64,000 nt of DNA from Riptortus pedestris (taxonomy: Eukaryota; Arthropoda; Insecta; Hemiptera; Alydidae). The notes beneath the pieces are model-generated. The model had not been told where the DNA came from. It worked only from the letters and a program-made list of their open reading frames with translations, and did no database searches. Shown here one piece after another: positions 58,320 to 64,000 of the stretch. How positions within the stretch are numbered: the stretch's first letter is position 1; the number at the start of each line of letters is the position of its first letter. Made by a program: the position numbers and the translations under genes. The DNA is taken from assembly GCA_019009955.1 (NCBI GenBank), contig CM032233.1, positions 83,333,501 through 83,397,500 on the forward strand, given 5' to 3'.

Positions 58320-60013
58320 CAAAAACATTTTGTTCACGCTGGTGCTGCTTAAACTAATCCGATTTCCCAAGTGATCTCATCTCACAGTATTACCTTTATT
58401 TCTAAGTAATAATCCGATGAGTAGATGCGTGGGTATACTAGCGGCTGAAAAGAAAAAAAATACGAATAACTCTCTTAATACGTGGGTTACAAGGTTAGAT
58501 GGGTTTGGTCAACTAAAAATGTTTGAGTGATGACAGGAAACTCTTAATTGAAGACGTCATCCCGTTAAATATTTGCATATCTCACACAGTAAAAGTTGAA
58601 TGAAGATAATATTTGTAATTTATGCTTCATATAAAGTGTTTTAGAAGATTTCCATTAAGGGAAAGCAGCTATTGAGCATCAATCATGACGTGATTTTCGA
58701 AATTTTTCTTCAAATGTCCATCGATCCTACCCAGGAGATGACGAAAATGAGGCCCGTTCCAAACTGTATATATATATTTGTCTGTTACGCTCAAGCGGTC
58801 GCAATTATTGTTTAATCGTTACCAAACTCGATATTTAGTCGTTTTATGTAAAAAGAAAGATCAAGTTCGTTAACGGGTGAAATTGGACCAGGGGAAGGGG
58901 GGTTTAGAGGGGGAGAATTTTGAAAATTCGAAATATCTCTGTTACTGTACGTCGGATTAAAAACATGTATAGAAAGAATCATTCTTATAGGAATTTAAAT
59001 ACACTATAAATATTGTTATATACATTTATTCTCTATCTTTAATATTAACCGAGATATTTGCATTTTCAGTTTCCAGGCTTTAGCCAACCCCCACTTCTAC
59101 TCATGTTACATAAACAATACTCGGTTATGGAATAAACCACATCATTCAAAGCTTAAATACCAAATATTGTTTTCAAGAGACATATATTCTACGAGATACA
59201 TGCAAATATGTTCTGTTGACCCCCCCTTCTTAAATTTTTGGACTACTTAAATTTGATTGATTGAGATAAAAATTATTCTGATTCATTATAAATTACAGTA
59301 CTAGATATAGTAAATAGTTATCAATCAAATTAATACGTTATATTCAGATATATTACAGTAATTGTTATTCTTTCCGGCAAGAAGTTGGCAGAACTGTTGG
59401 CTTCCCGTTGGGAGGTTTCTTATTATCATTTGTATTTATTCACTAAATATTCTCGGTCGTGTTGTGTTACCGCTATGTAGATTTATCTATGGTTAAACTT
59501 CACGCGGAAATCTGCTTAGTTTACGCAGTCCTTGCGTGACGGACTTTTATGATATAACAGCTTATTATTAATATGGTTAAAAAAATGGAAATATCTCAGT
59601 TAATATTCACGATAAAGGATAAATGTATATAACAATATTTATATTACATTTAATTTTCAATAAGATTGGTTATATACATTTTTTCGATCCGACGTATAGT
59701 ACCGAACATATTTCGAATTTTCGATAATCCCCTTTAAACCACAAGTCAAATTTTAGCCTTAAACAAATTTCATCTTTCTTTTTATATAAAACGATTAAAT
59801 ATCGAGTTTGGTAACGATCAAACAAAAATTGCGAACACTAGAGCAGTAACAGACAAATATAAAGATAGATAGATATACATATATATATAGTTCGTTCGTA
59901 GTATTTTCGTCATCACCTGAGTAGGATCGATGGACATTAGACGAAATTTTTCGAAAATAGCGTCATGAGTACGACCTCAATAGCTGATTTCCCTTAAGAG
60001 AAATCTGCTAAAA
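58320..60013 (+). mobile_element. HLE host split by an opposite-strand HLE
   Basis: Left part 58320-58638: worn 5' end CACGCTGGTGCTGCTTAAAC, variant leader, GCATATCTCACACAGTAAAA. Right part 59549-60013: ATATAACAGCTTATTATTAA, core, (ATAG)n/(TA)n at 59861-59888 and a 3' end CCTTAAGAGAAATCTGCTAA. The two parts are contiguous in family order (GCTTCATATAAAGTG | GATATAACAGCTTATT). Confidence 0.82.
58639..59548 (-). mobile_element. Nested HLE, full-length long subfamily (about 910 bp)
   Basis: 3' end TTTTAGAAGATTTCCATTAA, conserved block with CCATCGATCCTACCCAGGAG, very short TA tract (TGTATATATATA), core, leader, and 5' terminus GCAGTCCTTGCGTGACGGAC. Its flanking T runs are the only target trace. 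Confidence 0.88.
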
Positions 60014-60559
60014 CCTCACTAAACGAAACCCCTATTAACATAACATCCAGCAAACCAAATCATTTTAAACTAGAAATCAGTTGCCTGTGTCACATTGCGT
60101 TATTTTTTCTCTTTTTACTCCCACCGTGTATTTTAGATCCACAAGGCTAGAGAAGGGTCTTTTATGCCAAACTTCTTATAAAGTCAAAAATAAATCAACT
60201 TGAATAGACTTCTCGATATTTAGGTATATAACAAAGTTTCATACCGGAAAGCATGCTTTATAAAGAAAACTTAAGTCTCGGATTAAAATATAAGGTCCTC
60301 TCGAGCTTAGTTTGCTTTTAGATTCTCTTAAAATGAACCTGAACTGAAGGAACTACGATAAAGTGAAAAGTTCCAGTGGGTAGTAAGTTGGGGATTTGAA
60401 AATTATCCATCAGATGAAATTTACCCGCTTTTATAACGGCCGTCGCGAACCCAAATTACTCTACTATTTTTCGTGGACAAAAATTGTCTTCTAGGTTATA
60501 ATTAAAACAATTAATCGTAATTATGTTTATAATAGCACGTGATGGTAAATGGTGTATAA
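60014..60559. other. Spacer without recognised feature
   Basis: Nothing recognised. Confidence 0.4.
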
Positions 60560-60793
60560 GCTGATTGCTAGCGTGATAGAAGTAGAAGTGGAAATTCCCC
60601 AAAACTAAAAACAAAATGGAAAAAAACTGGCTTATCATTCGAGTTACCAAATGGTGAATTGAACATTAAATGCTTAACAAGATTGGTTACTAACATTTTT
60701 TTGAGCCAACTCATAATGGCCGAGATATTAGGAGTTTTAGATACACGGTCTTCCCTCAAAACCCTCTCTTTCTGTTCCTACTTTAACCATAAT
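60560..60793 (+). mobile_element. Worn HLE core relic
   Basis: ACTAAAAACAAAATGG, CAAGATTGGTTACTAACATT and GAGCCAACTCATAATGGCCG correspond to the core around the GATCCGACGTATAATAACGG segment. It is cut by the next HLE. Confidence 0.55.
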
Positions 60794-61423
60794 AAAGTCC
60801 GTCACGCAGGGGCTGCGTTAACTAAGCAGATTTCCCACGTGAGTCACGTATTTGCATTTATCCCAAAAAGGTAAAATTCTAATCAGAACAATATTTAGTA
60901 TTTAAGCTTCAAATGAAGTGCTTCATAATATAACAGCTTATTGTTAATATAACGAGGGTAGGAGGGGGGTCTACTGAAAACTAAAAAAAAAAACAAATAT
61001 CTAGGTTATTAATCAAGATAATGTAAAATAATACATAACAGCATTCATAGAACACTAGATTTACTATAAGATCGGTTCTATTCACTTTTTCGATCCGACG
61101 TATAATAACGGAGATATTTCGAATTTTCGAAATCCCCCTCCCACTAGTCTGTTTTCTGCCATTAACGAACTTGTTCTTTCTTTTTACATAAAACGATTAA
61201 ATATCGAGTTTCGTTATGATCAAATAAGAATTCCGACCGCTAGAGTGGTAACAGACAAGTTTAAATATATGTGTGTGAGTGTATATATATATATATATAT
61301 ATATACATATATAATTTTGAACGGACCTCATTTTCGTCATCTCCTAGTTAGCTTGGACATTTAAGGAAATTTTTCGAAAATCGCTTCATGACTACGACCT
61401 CCCTTAAGGGAAATCTGCTAAAA
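60794..61423 (+). mobile_element. HLE, full-length short form
   Basis: AAAGTCCGTCACGCAGGGGC, GTAAAATTCTAATCAGAACA and core, TA-rich tract 61264-61311 and 3' end CCTTAAGGGAAATCTGCTAA. The block before the 3' hairpin has lost CTCAATAGCTGATTT. Confidence 0.9.
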
Positions 61424-62015
61424 TACAATAAATAAATTTGATTTAACTATTATAAGTTTAAATTATTTTGAAAACTGTCGATGAGATTATTATATATTGA
61501 TTATTATTAATTGTAGTTCTTACTATTAAAAAAATAAATAAAGCCGTCAATTGTTTAATAGAGCCCTTTGATGAATCAGCCTTATTGATTGGATATAGTT
61601 TGGTAAAAAGAAACCAATTAATTACTTCATAATTCTCATCAGTCTGATTATTTAGTAATATTACAACAAACCGTGACTAAATCCTTCCCTTTGAATTTTA
61701 ATCAAGGCCATTATGTTAAAGGATGTTATAATGAAGCAGTTAATGCAAATTGGGAGGGGTTAAACCCATCATTTGGCGTGTTTAAAATGTTTAGTAATAA
61801 TTAATGATTAAGGGAGTGAGGGTAAATCTGTCGGGGTAGCTTACTGCGTAAGCTGCTCCGTGCGAAATGATTACACCCATAATGACTATGGCTATATACA
61901 GAATAAGCGCCGCGCACTGTTCCCATAAGCAGTTTTCCACCGGCACACATCTACATTAGCAGATGTACTAATTGTTCAAAGATGTTTTTGAATCAATTTT
62001 TTTTTAACTGTCTAA
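61424..62015. other. Spacer without recognised feature
   Basis: Nothing recognised. Confidence 0.4.
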
Positions 62016-62605
62016 TTTTTAGAAGATTCCCCTTAATGGAAAACAGCTGCTGAGGTCGTACTCAAGAGGCGATTTTCGAAATTTTTCCTCAAATAAACAT
62101 CGATCCTACCTAGGAGATAACGAAAATGAGGTCCGTTCAAAATTGTATATATATTTGTCTGTTACCGCTCTAGCGGTCGCTATTTTTGTTTGATCGGTAT
62201 CAATCTCGATATTTAATCGTTTTATGTAAAAAGAAAGATCAAGTTCGTTAATGGCTGTAATCGGACAGGCGAGAGGGGGTTTTAGTGTGGAGGATTTTCG
62301 AAATATCTCCGTTATTACACGTCAGATTGAAAAATAGATAAGACAAATCTTATTGCAATTAAAATGTACTATAAATATTCTTATATACATTCATGCTCTA
62401 TCTTGAATATTAACCGAGATATTTGCAGTTTTCTGTTTTCAGCCTTCAGGCCCCACTTCTACTCATTTTACATAAACCATACTCTGTTATATAATACACC
62501 ACATTATTCGAAGCTTAAATACCAAATATTGTATTCAAAAGACCTTTATTATACGAGATCCATTCATATATATTCCGGTGACCCCCCCCCCCGTAAGTTC
62601 TTGAT
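62016..62605 (-). mobile_element. HLE, 5'-truncated
   Basis: 3' end TTTTTAGAAGATTCCCCTTA, block, TA tract reduced to TGTATATATATT, core, and the poly-C leader (62582-62592). It stops at TTGATTGAATTGAGATT. Confidence 0.82.
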
Positions 62606-62705
62606 TGAATTGAGATTGTATTTGCAATAAGATTGGCTCTATACAATTTTTCGATCCGATGCATAATAGCGGAGATATTTCAAATTTTCGAAATTCTAAC
62701 CCCCC
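62606..62705 (+). mobile_element. HLE core fragment, inverted relative to its neighbour
   Basis: TTTGCAATAAGATTGGCTCT, TTTTTCGATCCGATGCATAA and TATTTCAAATTTTCGAAATT, then loss of similarity at CCCCCCTCCAA. Confidence 0.75.
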
Positions 62706-63392
62706 TCCAATTGTTAAGAGTTGCGGTGGTTTGACCTGCTTCTCATTCCGTTGGTGAAGGACTTCCACAAGCCAGCCCAGAACCCGGGATACAATGTTAA
62801 TTAGGTGTCATTTCAGCTAGTGAGTAATCTACTCTTTGTACGCAGCTCTTGTGTCCAAGAGGGTATTTTTCACTCAGTCCATGCTCATTGGAACTTATTT
62901 ATAGTTGTTTAAACGCTTGATTCGACGTTACTTTTGTTGCTATTTTGTACTCCCCGTTTATAGGGTATGGCATTGTTGACGTTTGAGGAAATTATTCCTT
63001 CAGAAGCCATTCTTTAGAAACGGAAGTATGACGCTGGTATTTCTGGCATTCTCGATTATAGCAGAAAAAGGGCAAAGGTTTCATTATCAAGGTGTTTTCC
63101 ACCCACCGCTGTGTTTAGTGGGAGCACCTCAGTAGATTGAATATTTCAAACCATTTTCTTTCTTTTGCCCGGCACGGAGTTAGCATTGGATCAATGAAGA
63201 AGAATTGGTAGAGGAAGGTCCCCAAGAGAGCTAATTGGGAAAGGCAGCGAGCTGGAAGGGAGGAAACACCTACCACTCTCCTACGTCATTCTCCTGACCC
63301 TTTTTCCAATCGGAATCCATTGTATCCAAACACCCAAAAACTTATGCTTATTATTAGTCCTTATAGCCTTTTCGCCTTAATTCTCACTGCTA
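62706..63392. other. Mixed-composition spacer, no gene recognised
   Basis: GC-richer than average in 62706-62800 and 63180-63290. No frame with a recognisable domain. Confidence 0.4.
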
Positions 63393-63519
63393 CTTTGCCC
63401 TTAAGGGAAATCAGTTATTGAGGTCGTACTCATGAGGCGAGTTTTGAAAAATTTCCTCAAATGTCCATCGACCCTACCCAGGAGATGACGAAAATGAGTT
63501 CCGTTCAAAATTATATAAG

Positions 63520-63563
<44 letters not shown>

Positions 63564-63594
63564 TATGATTTGCCTTAATGGAATTCTGCTTAAA
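63393..63594 (-). mobile_element. Mini-HLE with 3' motifs at both ends
   Basis: Left: TTTGCCCTTAAGGGAAATCA and the conserved block (reversed 3' end). Centre: (TA)n at 63523-63566. Right: GATTTGCCTTAATGGAATTC then TGCTTAAA, a plus-sense 3' hairpin. The whole 5' half is missing. Confidence 0.75.
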
Positions 63595-64000
63595 GACACG
63601 AGGCTTGGAAGGATTTTCATGTCTAGGAAAGAAATTTTTAATTCTTTTATTTTCGGAGAATACTACCAGGGTCGTACCATTAACCTCAAAGGCACCCCAT
63701 GATTTAATACGTCACACTGAAAGGTTTTTAATGTAAAGTAACTCCATTAGGTTATGGAAACTAACTTTCACAGCAGACGCGTTCCGAGTAAAAAAAAAAA
63801 AAAAAAAAAAAAAGGAAAGTTTTTCGGCAGTGCCACTTAACTTGCGATGATAAAATTACCGAGCCAATTAATTACTCGAAAAAATTGATTCCTTTGAGCC
63901 TTTCGAAGTTTCTTCAAAATTGAAGCTTTCATCATTACTTGACTATGAAAACGTACAACCAAATTATACCAAGATCATTTTTACAATGAAATATAAAATC
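63595..64000. other. Spacer with poly-A run
   Basis: A run of about 24 A at 63790-63813; otherwise nothing recognised. I found no retroelement body attached to the run. Confidence 0.5.

Noticed and set aside
63790..63813. Poly-A tail of a retroelement
   Set aside because: No retroelement body or target duplication could be found next to the A run.

Overview
This window looks like intergenic or intronic DNA from an AT-rich, repeat-laden invertebrate genome. An arthropod is my first guess and a mollusc is possible. The evidence is piggyBac, Tc1/mariner, foldback, non-LTR, tRNA-derived SINE and two kinds of Helitron sequence, no bacterial-type gene organisation, and no convincing host exon. I cannot name the species. 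Nearly all longer open frames are translations of (TA)n, (GA)n or repeat DNA. I found no intact protein-coding gene, no rRNA, no functional tRNA, no CRISPR array and no virus.

The dominant content is one family of about 0.3-1.2 kb elements, called HLE here as a provisional name, with about 50 full or partial copies on both strands. In sense orientation a copy begins AAAAGTCCGTCACGCAGGGG with a small hairpin (ACGCAGGGGCTGCGT), followed by the subterminal motif AGCAGATTTCCC. Near its 3' end it carries a (TA)n microsatellite, then a conserved block of about 120 bp. It ends with a perfect palindrome, GATTTCCCTTAAGGGAAATC, followed by TGCTAAAA. These traits (asymmetric subterminal inverted repeats, 3' stem-loop, internal microsatellite, insertion into T runs with no evident target duplication) match non-autonomous Helentron/Helitron2-type elements such as Drosophila DINE-1 or bivalve pearl. 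HLE has at least four subfamilies.

Other elements are layered into HLE copies. Canonical Helitrons (5' TCTATATA, 3' CCCGG hairpin then CTAG) sit inside the HLE (TA)n tracts at 8260, 40125, 51997 and 53022. Two piggyBac-type elements have TTAA duplications (2037-2703 and 17546-18374), and the second keeps a decayed transposase Cys-rich tail. A Tc1/mariner-like element (2980-3595) has a decayed helix-turn-helix. A foldback element (36097-37206) has arms made of a 48-bp tandem repeat. A hairpin-bearing MITE lies at 43797-44410. Two copies of one tRNA-Leu-like SINE lie at 32516 and 49080. Two 5'-truncated LINE C-terminal fragments lie at 18586 and 26170. HLE also inserts into HLE repeatedly; one host element (47240-50399) is split by two other HLEs and a SINE.

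The remaining stretches (for example 1-1309, 11558-13620, 14623-16379, 24332-26169, 41395-43254, 57438-58319) show no coding or RNA gene I can support. Exceptions to featureless sequence are a 77-bp tandem satellite (13622-14215, decaying to about 14420), microsatellites, two GC-richer single-copy patches (31640-32000, 44790-45060) and a CACTG-rich segment (42270-43257). The layout records successive transposition waves: old HLE copies, then younger HLEs, Helitrons, piggyBac, foldback and SINE insertions into them.
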